Below are positions 1 through 6,400 of a stretch of 8,584 bases of DNA, one piece after another. Within the stretch, counting starts at the first letter, position 1. Each line of letters opens with the position of its first letter. The stretch is from an uncultured Clostridia bacterium. GTDB lineage: Bacteria > Bacillota > Clostridia > Peptostreptococcales > Anaerovoracaceae. The translations under genes and the position numbers were made by a program. The stretch lies in NCBI GenBank assembly GCA_934278965.1, contig CAKQWL010000169.1, positions 1 to 8,584 of the forward strand, in the 5' to 3' direction. A model generated the notes under the pieces. That model was given only the letters and a program-made list of their open reading frames with translations. It was not told the DNA's origin and did no database searches.

Positions 1-9
1 TCATAATTT

Positions 10-1689
10 TCAGCAGTGAATGACGGCATTCTGCTGATCCGGGTGCTTCCGGCAAGGCGGGAGCGGACGCAGATCGGAAAGAGCGGTTTCGACGCTCCAG
101 TAGAAGTTTTCCTTTCCGATAAATTCGTCAAGATCGGAGCGCTCCATCATTCGGTAAGCTTTGGCAGGGAGCCCGCAGACCGCGACATCGATTCCTCTGC
201 GCCGGAGCGAAGCGATCAGATCGCGGAATGTCTGGGCACAGGAAATATCAATATTGGAGACGCCGCGCATGGAGAGGAGCAGTGTGTCGGTGCCGTTCAG
301 CGAAAGCTCAATGTCTTCAATGCTTTGGGTATTCGCAAAGATCATAGGGCCTGTAATATAAGCGACCATCGCGTTTTGATAACGGTCGAGAAGCTTCGGA
401 TCTTGAATTCCGAGTCGGGACATATCAACCCTGCCGTAGTTGATTTCGATAAAGGAGAGTCTGGAAACCAGGAAAACGAGGCCGATCAGAACACCGATGG
501 CGATCGCGGTGGTCAGGTCAAAGAGGATCGTCGCCAGCATGGTCGCAGTAAATTCAATCATCGCACCTTTGAAATGGTGGGAAAAAATGTAGCGGATCGC
601 TTCCCATTCGTTCATGCGGAATGCCGTCACCATCAGGACACCGGCCAGCGCCGCCATCGGGATCCGGGACATAACCGGGGCCAGCAGGAACATGGAGATC
701 AAAAGGCCGATTGCATGGAAAATCCCGGTCAGCCGCGTTTGGGCGCCGGATCGGATCGCGACACTCGTGCGTGCAATCGCGGCGGTAGCCGGAATGCCGC
801 CGAAAAACGGAAGCAAAATATTGCCGACGCCCTGCGCAATCAGTTCCTGATTGCTGTTCAGGCGGATACCGGTCATGTGCGCCGCACTTGCACCGCAGAG
901 AAGGCTTTCAATCATTCCGAGGGCTGCGATACTGACGGCGGGTGTCAGAAGCGGCGTAATCCGGCTGAGTGAGAGCATGGAAAAATGAAGACTCTGCTCC
1001 GGAAGGAGTGTTTTCGGAATTTCGCCGACAACAGCGACATCCAGGCCGGCAAAAATAGAGAAGGCGGTTGCAAGAATGATACTGAGGAGCGACGCGGGAA
1101 CGACGGCATTCCATTTTTTAGGAAATACCAGCATAAAGACAACCACGAACAGACCGATGCCGAGGGAGACCGGATCCGGGCGGAAGCCGAGCCTTGTGTA
1201 GCTGAGAAGCTTGGCGGCGGCGGAAGTGCCTTCACTGACCGTGCCGAAAAAGTTGTCGATTTGTCCGAGTGCAATGATGACCGCAATGCCGGAGGTAAAT
1301 CCGGTGATAACTGGAGAAGGGATGAAGGCGGTCAGCTTTCCGAGGTGAAGGATTCCGGCAAGAAAAAGTAAAATTCCCGCGAGCAGAGTGGCGATGAAAA
1401 CACCCTCCATTCCGTAATGAACGACCAAAGAAGTGAGGATGGCGGCCATCGCGCCGGTTGGTCCCGAGATCTGGTAATAACCGCCTGCCAGCAGGCTCAT
1501 GACAAGGCCTGCAATGATGGCGGTAATCAGCCCTGCGGCCGCATCTGCGCCGGAGCTGACACCAAACGCCAATGCCAGTGGAAGCGCAACGGCGGCTACC
1601 GTCAATCCGGCCAAAAGGTCTTTGGAAAGTTTCGAGGCATTATATCCCTGAAATTCCTGTTTCAATCCGTTCAAAAAATCCTGAATCAT
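10..1689 (-). CDS. SulP family inorganic anion transporter with STAS domain
   Basis: This is a 559-residue inner-membrane protein, probably a transporter of an inorganic anion such as sulfate or bicarbonate; the sequence does not settle the substrate. A hydrophobic SulP core fills about residues 25-415. It carries the family motif QISGPTGAM at 73-81 and the region NSNQELIAQG...PATAAIARTS at about 278-309. A cytoplasmic STAS domain follows at about 440-540, with the segment NIDISCAQTFRDL where the family has its D-x-S loop. The length is normal for bacterial SulP proteins. I chose the ATG at 1689 because AGGAGG lies 12 bases upstream of it. An in-frame ATG at 1710 would add seven residues (MRRTLLI), but that codon abuts the Shine-Dalgarno sequence and has none of its own. 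The gene reads away from the ferredoxin gene and has its own promoter. Family assignment is very secure. Confidence 0.95.
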   Translation of the reverse strand: MIQDFLNGLKQEFQGYNASKLSKDLLAGLTVAAVALPLALAFGVSSGADAAAGLITAIIAGLVMSLLAGGYYQISGPTGAMAAILTSLVVHYGMEGVFIATLLAGILLFLAGILHLGKLTAFIPSPVITGFTSGIAVIIALGQIDNFFGTVSEGTSAAAKLLSYTRLGFRPDPVSLGIGLFVVVFMLVFPKKWNAVVPASLLSIILATAFSIFAGLDVAVVGEIPKTLLPEQSLHFSMLSLSRITPLLTPAVSIAALGMIESLLCGASAAHMTGIRLNSNQELIAQGVGNILLPFFGGIPATAAIARTSVAIRSGAQTRLTGIFHAIGLLISMFLLAPVMSRIPMAALAGVLMVTAFRMNEWEAIRYIFSHHFKGAMIEFTATMLATILFDLTTAIAIGVLIGLVFLVSRLSFIEINYGRVDMSRLGIQDPKLLDRYQNAMVAYITGPMIFANTQSIEDIELSLNGTDTLLLSMRGVSNIDISCAQTFRDLIASLRRRGIDVAVCGLPAKAYRMMERSDLDEFIGKENFYWSVETALSDLRPLPPCRKHPDQQNAVIHC

Positions 1690-1701
1690 GATAAGTAGTG
1701 T

Positions 1702-1707
1702 CCTCCT
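1702..1707 (-). promoter_or_regulatory. Ribosome binding site of the SulP gene
   Basis: The minus strand reads AGGAGG here, 12 bases before the ATG whose first base is 1689. The site overlaps the codons just after the alternative ATG at 1710, which argues that the downstream ATG is used. The spacing is a little long. Confidence 0.65.
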
Positions 1708-1734
1708 CATTTCTGCGTTCGCGTATAATGTACC

Positions 1735-1763
1735 ATCATAGCAAATCTAAAGAAGGGTTTCAA
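1735..1763 (-). promoter_or_regulatory. Promoter of the SulP gene
   Basis: On the minus strand, TTGAAA (1758-1763) is followed after exactly 17 bases by TATGAT (1735-1740). Each box matches the sigma-A consensus at five of six positions. Transcription would begin near 1728, giving a leader of about 40 bases before the ATG at 1689. No activity data are available; the call rests on box quality and spacing. Confidence 0.7.
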
Positions 1764-1842
1764 TAAGAATGAGAAAATCGAAATAGTGTGAAAACGGTTC
1801 GAAAAATGACGAAACCTGTCCGTATTTGATGGCAGTACAGCA

Positions 1843-1872
1843 TTGACCCGAAGGGGAAGAAGAGGGTAGGAT
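1843..1872 (+). promoter_or_regulatory. Possible promoter of the ferredoxin gene
   Basis: TTGACC (1843-1848) and TAGGAT (1867-1872) are separated by 18 bases. The -35 box matches consensus at five of six positions and the -10 box at four of six. It would give an unusually long leader of about 130 bases, so the call is tentative. No better pair lies closer to the gene. Confidence 0.35.
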
Positions 1873-1968
1873 AGAAGAGCAGGAAATAGATACCAGATAT
1901 GAGAAAAGATAAAAAGACTTAAAAGCTCTTCTATAAAAGAGGAAGGAAATTTCGAAGGAAAATTTGAA

Positions 1969-1990
1969 ATGGTGTAAAAATGGTATAAAA
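1969..1990 (+). repeat. Tandem 11-base direct repeat
   Basis: ATGGTGTAAAA (1969-1979) is followed directly by ATGGTATAAAA (1980-1990), with one mismatch in eleven. The period is close to one DNA helical turn, and the repeat ends inside the ferredoxin Shine-Dalgarno sequence. It could be a protein-binding site, an mRNA element, or chance in an A-rich stretch. Confidence 0.6.
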
Positions 1991-1995
1991 GGAGG
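1988..1995 (+). promoter_or_regulatory. Ribosome binding site that fixes the TTG start of the ferredoxin
   Basis: AAAGGAGG, a strong Shine-Dalgarno sequence, stands 11 bases before the TTG at 2007. No in-frame ATG or GTG lies before the first cluster-binding cysteines, so this site is the main evidence that the gene is expressed from TTG. Confidence 0.75.
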
Positions 1996-2006
1996 AAAGA
2001 AAGAGA

Positions 2007-2216
2007 TTGGAGACAGCAAGACCGACGGTTCAAACGGAATCCTGTAAAGGGTGCGGCCTTTGTGTGCCGGTTTGTCCGCAGAAAATATTGACGATTGACG
2101 AAATTTATATCAATAAAAACGGGTATCATCCCGTAACTCAGACCAATCGCAAAGCATGCACCAGCTGCAGAAGCTGTATCTGCATTTGTCCGGCGGCAGC
2201 GGTTGCGCTCGCGTGA
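2007..2216 (+). CDS. 4Fe-4S ferredoxin, resembling KorD/VorD-type 2-oxoacid oxidoreductase delta subunits
   Basis: This small (69-residue) cytoplasmic electron carrier has two complete [4Fe-4S] motifs of the form C-x2-C-x2-C-x3-C-P. The first is C13, C16, C19, C23 and the second C51, C54, C57, C61. An extra cysteine, C59, sits inside the second motif. Between them the segment INKNGYHPV (35-43) resembles the conserved middle of the delta subunit of 2-oxoglutarate or 2-oxoisovalerate:ferredoxin oxidoreductases (KorD/VorD), and the length fits that family. Such subunits normally lie directly before the alpha and beta genes. Here the next gene is an unrelated one on the opposite strand, 37 bases away. 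It may therefore act as a free-standing ferredoxin, serve enzymes encoded elsewhere, or be a remnant of a lost operon. Translation starts at TTG behind a strong ribosome binding site. The ferredoxin call is secure; the KorD-like label is from memory of family sequences. Confidence 0.85.
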   Translation: METARPTVQTESCKGCGLCVPVCPQKILTIDEIYINKNGYHPVTQTNRKACTSCRSCICICPAAAVALA

Positions 2217-2253
2217 TGTGCCGGCCGCGCCGTCGGATTTGCCAAAGGCCCGG

Positions 2254-3441
2254 CTAAAAGCGATCCAGGAGCCGGTGCAGGAGCTGATTCAGGATCCCGG
2301 CGATCGGTACGGCAAGGATCATGAAGAGTACACCCCCGTAGTATCCGGTAATACTGACGGCGAGAAGCACAAAAAGGGGATGAAGGCCGGTGGTGCGGCC
2401 GACAATTTTCGGATAAATAAAATTGCAGTCCGCCTGCTGCACCAGGAACAGGAGAAAGACAGCGCCGGCGCCAAACCCGGGTCCGTGGGATAGTGCACCG
2501 GCTGCGAAGGCCGGAATCATACCGATCAGCGGGCCGAAGTACGGAATGATATTGGTAATCCCCGCAAAGCAGCCGATCAGGACGGCTAGGGGGAGTCCGT
2601 AAACGGAGAGCGCGATAGAGGAAAGCAGGGCCACGATCAGTGCGTCCGTCACAGCACCGCGGAGAAAGAGAGACAGGACGCGGTCTGTATCGGAAAGAAA
2701 TTCCGAAAAAAGTGCGTGTGCTTTCTGCGGCAAAAGTAAATGCAGAAGCTTGCGCCAGAGATGACTGAAAAAGTCGCGGTCCTTGAGCAGGTAAATGCTG
2801 ACGACGACCCCGAGGAAGAAGGTGACAGCGCTGCTGCCGATACGCAGGATGGTGTGGTGAAGGCGTATGCCCGAAAAATTACCGGAAATCCCGGAAACAG
2901 CGGCCTGATAGAACGAAAAGGCCGTCTGACGAATGTCTTCATCAGGGATTTCATTGATAAAATCCGTGATGCTTGCGTGCAGCGCCGAGAAATACCCGTA
3001 TACGGCAGAAAACATTTCGCGGAGGGACAGAAGCTTTAGTCCTCCTGTGATCAGGCTGGCAAAAGCATAGAGAAAAAACGCAGCGAGAAGGAAGAGCAGA
3101 AGAAATGCAGCAAGAACGCTGACAAGCCTGCTCTGTTCTTCTTTTTTGCGCACCCAGAGCGGATCGGAGGCCTTGGACGGGCGAAGCGCGGTCAGGCGCG
3201 GGGCCAGCTTTCGCTCGATCCATCCGGACATGGGGGCGACCAGATAAGCGATGATAAGCCCCAGAAATAATGGGGAAAGGGCAGAAAGAAATCCGGAGGC
3301 AAAGTGAAAAATTACGGAAAGGACCTCGACGATGTTTTGAAATAAAAGGTAAATGAGGGCGAGGATCACGGCATTGACCGTGATGAAAATGGTTCGATTC
3401 CGGTTCGTTTCATCCCGGAAAAAATCTTTTATTCTGCTCAC
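2254..3441 (-). CDS. AI-2E family transporter (PerM-like membrane protein)
   Basis: This is a 395-residue polytopic membrane protein of the AI-2E/PerM/TqsA family (PF01594). Members have been linked to autoinducer-2 export or to sodium-proton antiport, so the name does not fix the substrate. Hydrophobic segments lie near residues 17-70, 106-135, 200-220 and 260-390. A soluble stretch at about 136-200 is typical of the family. The conserved C-terminal region is clear: NIIPYFGPLIGMIPA at 297-311 and YPKIVGRTTGLHPLFVLLA at 343-361. The start is GTG at 3441 because AAAGGAGG stands nine bases upstream. Longer readings through the divergent spacer into the neighbouring gene add only unconserved sequence. 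The gene converges on the ferredoxin gene and diverges from the U32 gene, so it is probably transcribed alone. Family assignment is secure. Confidence 0.93.
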   Translation of the reverse strand: MSRIKDFFRDETNRNRTIFITVNAVILALIYLLFQNIVEVLSVIFHFASGFLSALSPLFLGLIIAYLVAPMSGWIERKLAPRLTALRPSKASDPLWVRKKEEQSRLVSVLAAFLLLFLLAAFFLYAFASLITGGLKLLSLREMFSAVYGYFSALHASITDFINEIPDEDIRQTAFSFYQAAVSGISGNFSGIRLHHTILRIGSSAVTFFLGVVVSIYLLKDRDFFSHLWRKLLHLLLPQKAHALFSEFLSDTDRVLSLFLRGAVTDALIVALLSSIALSVYGLPLAVLIGCFAGITNIIPYFGPLIGMIPAFAAGALSHGPGFGAGAVFLLFLVQQADCNFIYPKIVGRTTGLHPLFVLLAVSITGYYGGVLFMILAVPIAGILNQLLHRLLDRF

Positions 3442-3444
3442 AGC

Positions 3445-3473
3445 TTGCACCCTCCTTTTAATGATAGTATGAT
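3445..3473 (+). promoter_or_regulatory. Likely promoter of the U32 gene
   Basis: TTGCAC (3445-3450) is followed after 17 bases by TATGAT (3468-3473). The -10 box is good (five of six) and the -35 box weak (three of six). Transcription would begin near 3480, about 32 bases before the ATG. The -35 box overlaps the start region of the divergent AI-2E gene. Confidence 0.5.
3451..3458 (-). promoter_or_regulatory. Ribosome binding site that fixes the GTG start of the AI-2E gene
   Basis: The minus strand reads AAAGGAGG, nine bases before the GTG at 3441. A second GTG immediately follows the site with almost no spacing and is unlikely to be used. Confidence 0.75.
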
Positions 3474-3475
3474 AG
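3461..3475 (+). repeat. Short direct repeat in the divergent promoter region
   Basis: ATGATAG occurs at 3461-3467 and again at 3469-3475, separated by one base. It covers the -10 elements of both divergent promoter candidates. It is short enough to be chance. Confidence 0.4.
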
Positions 3476-3492
3476 ATAAAGAAAGATTTTAA
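3464..3492 (-). promoter_or_regulatory. Possible promoter of the AI-2E gene
   Basis: On the minus strand, TTAAAA (3487-3492) and TACTAT (3464-3469) are 17 bases apart, each matching consensus at four of six positions. It overlaps the divergent promoter candidate for the U32 gene, so the two could interfere with each other. Confidence 0.35.
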
Positions 3493-3511
3493 TCGGAAAC
3501 GGACGGAAAAA

Positions 3512-5869
3512 ATGGAAGAAAAACGATCATTGAGGGCCGGAGCGGAGCTTCTGTCTCCCGCGGGAACCATGCGCCATCTGAGGGCGGCTGTCAACAGCGG
3601 CGCCGACGCGGTTTATGTCGGCGGCAAGCGCTGGAGCGCGAGAGCCTCTGCCGGAAATTTTGAAGAGCAGGAAATGAAGGAGGCTGTCGATTACTGCCAT
3701 CTTCGAAATGTAAAGCTTTATGTGACGATGAATACCCTGCTGTTTGAGGAAGAACTGGAGGATGCCTTGGAATATGCGGCGTACCTTTACGAAATCGGCA
3801 CAGATGCCTTGATTGTGCAGGATCTCGGTTTTGCGGCGTGTGTGCGGGAAGCATTGCCGGATTTCCCGCTGCACCTTTCCACACAGGGTACCGTCTACAG
3901 CAAGGAGGGTGCATTAGCTGCCGCGGAGTTGGGGTTTGAACGCATCGTTCTTGCGAGAGAGACCACGCTTTCGGAGGTTCGGGAAATTCGGCAGGCGCTG
4001 AAGGAAAACGGTATGGAAACCGAGCTGGAGGGCTTTGTGCATGGGGCGCTTTGTCTTTGCTATTCCGGGCAGTGCCAGATGAGCCGTTTTTACGGGGGAC
4101 GGAGCGGCAATCGCGGCGCTTGTGCGCAGCCCTGCCGTTTGGCTTATTCGGACGCTTCCGGGAAGGTTTCATACCGCCTCAGTCCAAAGGATCTTTGTAC
4201 CGTGGATTTCCTTGGGGAGCTGATCGAAGCCGGAATTTTTTCACTGAAAATCGAGGGAAGAATGAAATCGCCGGAATATGTGGCTGTCGTGACGGCGATT
4301 TATCGAAAATATCTGGATCGCTATCGAAAGGACGGCTTCTATCGGGTGGAAGAGGAGGACCGCCGGGCACTTCGGCAAATCTTTAATCGCGGTGGGGGAA
4401 CGGACGGATACCTGCACGGAAATCCGGGAGAGTCTCTGATGTCCGGAGAATTGCCGAAGCATCAGGGCATTCGGATCGGAGAGGTCTTGCGGAGAGGCAA
4501 AGGCGAACTGGTAGAAATGCGGCTTTTTCCGGGGGAGACGCTTCAAATCGGAGATGGGGTCGAAATCAGAAGCGACGGTCTGCCGGGCAATGTGGTGACC
4601 TATCGGGAGGAAATCCCGGATTTTCGCGGACACCTTCTCATCGGAGACATTCGAGGGAAATTGCAGCGCGGAGCGGAAATTTACAAAATTACAGATAAGG
4701 AGCAGCTGCGGAATGCAGAGAAGGCGTATCTGCTGGACCGCGACGGCAGAGAACGCACGGTTCGGCGAAGCGGCGTCGGGATGCGGTTTACTGCGGCGGT
4801 CGGAGAATGTGCGGTGCTTTCTGTTTGGGAAGCCGCACCGAAAGAAGGCGAAAGCGCGCTTTCGGTGACGGTGCAGTCGGATGTACCCGCGGAAAAGGCG
4901 CAGCATCAGCCGCTGTCCGAGGATCGGGTTCGGCAGCAGCTGAGCAAGACGGGGGACAGCGTATTTACAGCGGAAACGGTCGAGATTGAACTCTCCGGGG
5001 ACGCGGTACTGCCGATGGCGGCGATCAACGCGATGCGTCGGAGCGCGCTGGAAAAGCTGGCGGAGGAAAAATGCCGCATGCGCCGACGGATTTTGCGGCG
5101 GGAATCCGTTCGAGTGCGGGAATCTGTTCAAGCGCGGGGTCTGGCGGGTGAAGCGCCGAAAAACGAGACGGTGCGGACGCCCGGTGCGTTTCTGTATGTT
5201 CATGATTTTCGGGAAGGGACGCTTCGTGAACTGATAACGGCGGCCGAACGGGTCAAGAGCCGGAATGTCACGGTTTTGCTCCCGGTGAAAATTTATCTGG
5301 AGAAAGAAAAAAGCGGCAGCCTTTCGGATCTGATCGGGCTTCTGCCGGGTGAAAGCCGGGTACTGCCATATATTTCTCAGGTCAGCAAGGGAAACGAGGA
5401 TCAATACATCCGCTGCCATTTTGAAGAATTGGTTCGGCTGCTGCGGACAGAGGAGCGGAATCGGCCGGGACGGGAGGATGCGCCTTTGCTTGTTTCGGAA
5501 AATATCGGATGGCTGGTGAAATTTGCAAGATCCGGCGTCCGGACGATCGCGGGGTTTGGCTGCAACGCACTGAATCGAAAGACAAAAGAGGTGCTGACCG
5601 AAAAAGCGGGAGCCCAGCAGGTCCTGCCATCGCTGGAAACCGCTGAAACCGGAGGAAACGGAGAGGACCGGACGAGCGGCTTCTTTGGCGCGGTACCGCT
5701 GATGGTTACGGAGCATTTATTTCCGGAAGGATCTTTTTGGGATGCGCGGGACGAAAAAGGAAAGCGATATTTCAGTCTGGTAAACGCGTACGGAGATAAA
5801 AGCCTGATCCTGCGGGACGGACCGCTTCGAACGGTGATGGGATTCCGGAAGCCGGGGGATTCAAATTGA
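3512..5869 (+). CDS. U32 peptidase-family protein with DUF3656 domain (RlhA-like)
   Basis: This 785-residue protein belongs to the U32 family. Many members are not proteases but iron-sulfur proteins that act in RNA or ubiquinone hydroxylation. E. coli RlhA, which hydroxylates 23S rRNA C2501, is the closest relative I recognise. The N-terminal domain opens with AELLSPAGT (11-19), followed by ADAVYVGG (31-38). The family signature region at 178-208 holds C181, C188, C204 and C208, the pattern of the [4Fe-4S] ligands, and is followed by SLKIEGRMKSPEY (244-256). A DUF3656-type region spans about 385-515. The C-terminal third (about 555-785) is a further domain seen in long Firmicute versions and ends without cysteine pairs (last cysteine C684). 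ATG is the only sensible start, although its Shine-Dalgarno sequence (GGACGG) is weak. An rRNA-modification role is inference from homology; the family call is secure. Confidence 0.92.
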   Translation: MEEKRSLRAGAELLSPAGTMRHLRAAVNSGADAVYVGGKRWSARASAGNFEEQEMKEAVDYCHLRNVKLYVTMNTLLFEEELEDALEYAAYLYEIGTDALIVQDLGFAACVREALPDFPLHLSTQGTVYSKEGALAAAELGFERIVLARETTLSEVREIRQALKENGMETELEGFVHGALCLCYSGQCQMSRFYGGRSGNRGACAQPCRLAYSDASGKVSYRLSPKDLCTVDFLGELIEAGIFSLKIEGRMKSPEYVAVVTAIYRKYLDRYRKDGFYRVEEEDRRALRQIFNRGGGTDGYLHGNPGESLMSGELPKHQGIRIGEVLRRGKGELVEMRLFPGETLQIGDGVEIRSDGLPGNVVTYREEIPDFRGHLLIGDIRGKLQRGAEIYKITDKEQLRNAEKAYLLDRDGRERTVRRSGVGMRFTAAVGECAVLSVWEAAPKEGESALSVTVQSDVPAEKAQHQPLSEDRVRQQLSKTGDSVFTAETVEIELSGDAVLPMAAINAMRRSALEKLAEEKCRMRRRILRRESVRVRESVQARGLAGEAPKNETVRTPGAFLYVHDFREGTLRELITAAERVKSRNVTVLLPVKIYLEKEKSGSLSDLIGLLPGESRVLPYISQVSKGNEDQYIRCHFEELVRLLRTEERNRPGREDAPLLVSENIGWLVKFARSGVRTIAGFGCNALNRKTKEVLTEKAGAQQVLPSLETAETGGNGEDRTSGFFGAVPLMVTEHLFPEGSFWDARDEKGKRYFSLVNAYGDKSLILRDGPLRTVMGFRKPGDSN

Positions 5870-5894
5870 CATTTCGGCGGGTTTAAGGTATAAC
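5866..5894 (+). promoter_or_regulatory. Strong promoter of the hypA-hypB-hypF run
   Basis: TTGACA (5866-5871), a perfect -35 box, is followed after exactly 17 bases by TATAAC (5889-5894), a five-of-six -10 box. The -35 box overlaps the TGA stop of the U32 gene (5867-5869). Transcription would start near 5901, leaving a leader of about 110 bases before hypA. This is the best promoter in the window. Confidence 0.8.
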
Positions 5895-5939
5895 AGTTAT
5901 AGATGTACGGGCGGCGCGGAAGAGGCGGAATGCTCGGAG

Positions 5940-5970
5940 TGCGAAAGCCTGCCTGAGAAGGCGGAGCGCA
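5940..5970 (+). promoter_or_regulatory. Possible stem-loop in the hyp leader
   Basis: CTGCCT (5949-5954) and AGGCGG (5959-5964) form a six-pair stem, including one G-U pair, closed by a GAGA loop of the stable GNRA type. An outer TGCG (5940-5943) can pair with CGCA (5967-5970) across an internal loop. There is no following T run, so it is not an intrinsic terminator. It matches no riboswitch class that I recognise. Confidence 0.3.
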
Positions 5971-6011
5971 GCGAAAAAGAGGCAAGAAATAAAGGACGGA
6001 GCGGCGAAAAA

Positions 6012-6353
6012 ATGCATGAATATCCTATAACACAGCAGATCATTAAAATTTGTACAAAGCACTGCGAGGAGGCAAAGGCGAAAAAGGTGACGCGGGTAAA
6101 GCTGGTCGTCGGGGAGACCTCCGGATTTATCGGCGAATCGATTCAAATGTATTTTGATGTGATCAGCGAGGGAACTCCCTGCGAAGGGGCGAAGCTCGAT
6201 ATTGTCCGGGTGAAGCCGAAACTGCGCTGCCCGGCCTGCGGAGAGATTTTTGCGCGTGCGCCAATGTCCTTTGCCTGCCCGAAATGCGGCACGGACGGGG
6301 AACCGACCGAGATTGGCAAAGAATTTTATATCGAGGAAATAGAAGTAGAGTAG
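6012..6353 (+). CDS. hypA: Hydrogenase nickel incorporation protein HypA
   Basis: HypA is a cytoplasmic metallochaperone that works with HypB to place nickel in the large subunit of NiFe hydrogenases. This copy is 113 residues, the normal length. The protein begins M-H-E, the N-terminal nickel site with the essential His2. The structural zinc site is complete, with two C-P-x-C pairs: C73/C76 (CPAC) and C89/C92 (CPKC). The ATG at 6012 is fixed by the need for the N-terminal MHE. A modest GGAG lies ten bases upstream. The gene is the first after the strong promoter at 5866-5894 and lies 47 bases before hypB. Nothing is missing, and the identification is firm. Confidence 0.96.
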   Translation: MHEYPITQQIIKICTKHCEEAKAKKVTRVKLVVGETSGFIGESIQMYFDVISEGTPCEGAKLDIVRVKPKLRCPACGEIFARAPMSFACPKCGTDGEPTEIGKEFYIEEIEVE

Positions 6354-6400
6354 CGATATTTTCGGAAAAAACGCGGAAGCGGATACAGAAAGGGAGAACA

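Larger units (their letters stand above)
1690..2006. other. Divergent intergenic region, purine-rich on its right side
   Basis: This 317-base gap separates the SulP and ferredoxin starts. It holds the SulP promoter and leader on the left. In the middle is an imperfect inverted repeat, GGTTCG (1796-1801) with CGAAACC (1810-1816): six base pairs with one bulged A and an eight-base loop. A weak promoter candidate for the ferredoxin follows at 1843-1872. From about 1849 to 2006 the plus strand is strongly biased to A and G, with few stable hairpins and several GGAGG-like stretches. It ends in a tandem 11-base repeat and the ferredoxin ribosome binding site. I see no convincing protein gene, RNA gene or terminator. 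The only small reading frame of note is an eight-codon ATG frame at 1899-1922, which is unsupported. Confidence 0.6.

Noticed and set aside
16..972. Open reading frame of 318 codons on the plus strand
   Set aside because: It lies entirely opposite the SulP gene, has a charged, low-complexity composition with no family motif, and is explained by the codon bias of the real gene.
1899..1922. Eight-codon ATG frame in the ferredoxin leader, a possible leader peptide
   Set aside because: It has no well-spaced Shine-Dalgarno sequence and no codon pattern suggesting attenuation.
1964..1989. TTGAAA and TATAAA as a promoter just before the ferredoxin
   Set aside because: The spacing is only 14 bases and transcription would begin inside the Shine-Dalgarno sequence.
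1707..2129. Open reading frame of 140 codons on the minus strand over the intergenic region
   Set aside because: It overlaps the ferredoxin on the opposite strand, and its Ser/Phe/Leu-rich translation is simply the complement of the purine-rich leader. It has no ribosome binding site and no homology I recognise.
2220..2254. GCCGG...CCGGC pairing between the convergent ferredoxin and AI-2E genes as a terminator
   Set aside because: The stem is five pairs with a 25-base loop and there is no T run on either strand.
4241..5716. Open reading frame of 491 codons on the minus strand
   Set aside because: It is antisense to the U32 gene, rich in Arg, Pro, Phe and His as expected of a shadow frame, and has no recognisable domain.
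5903..5956. Eighteen-codon ATG frame in the hyp leader
   Set aside because: It starts almost at the predicted transcript start, leaving no room for a ribosome binding site, and its translation is unremarkable.
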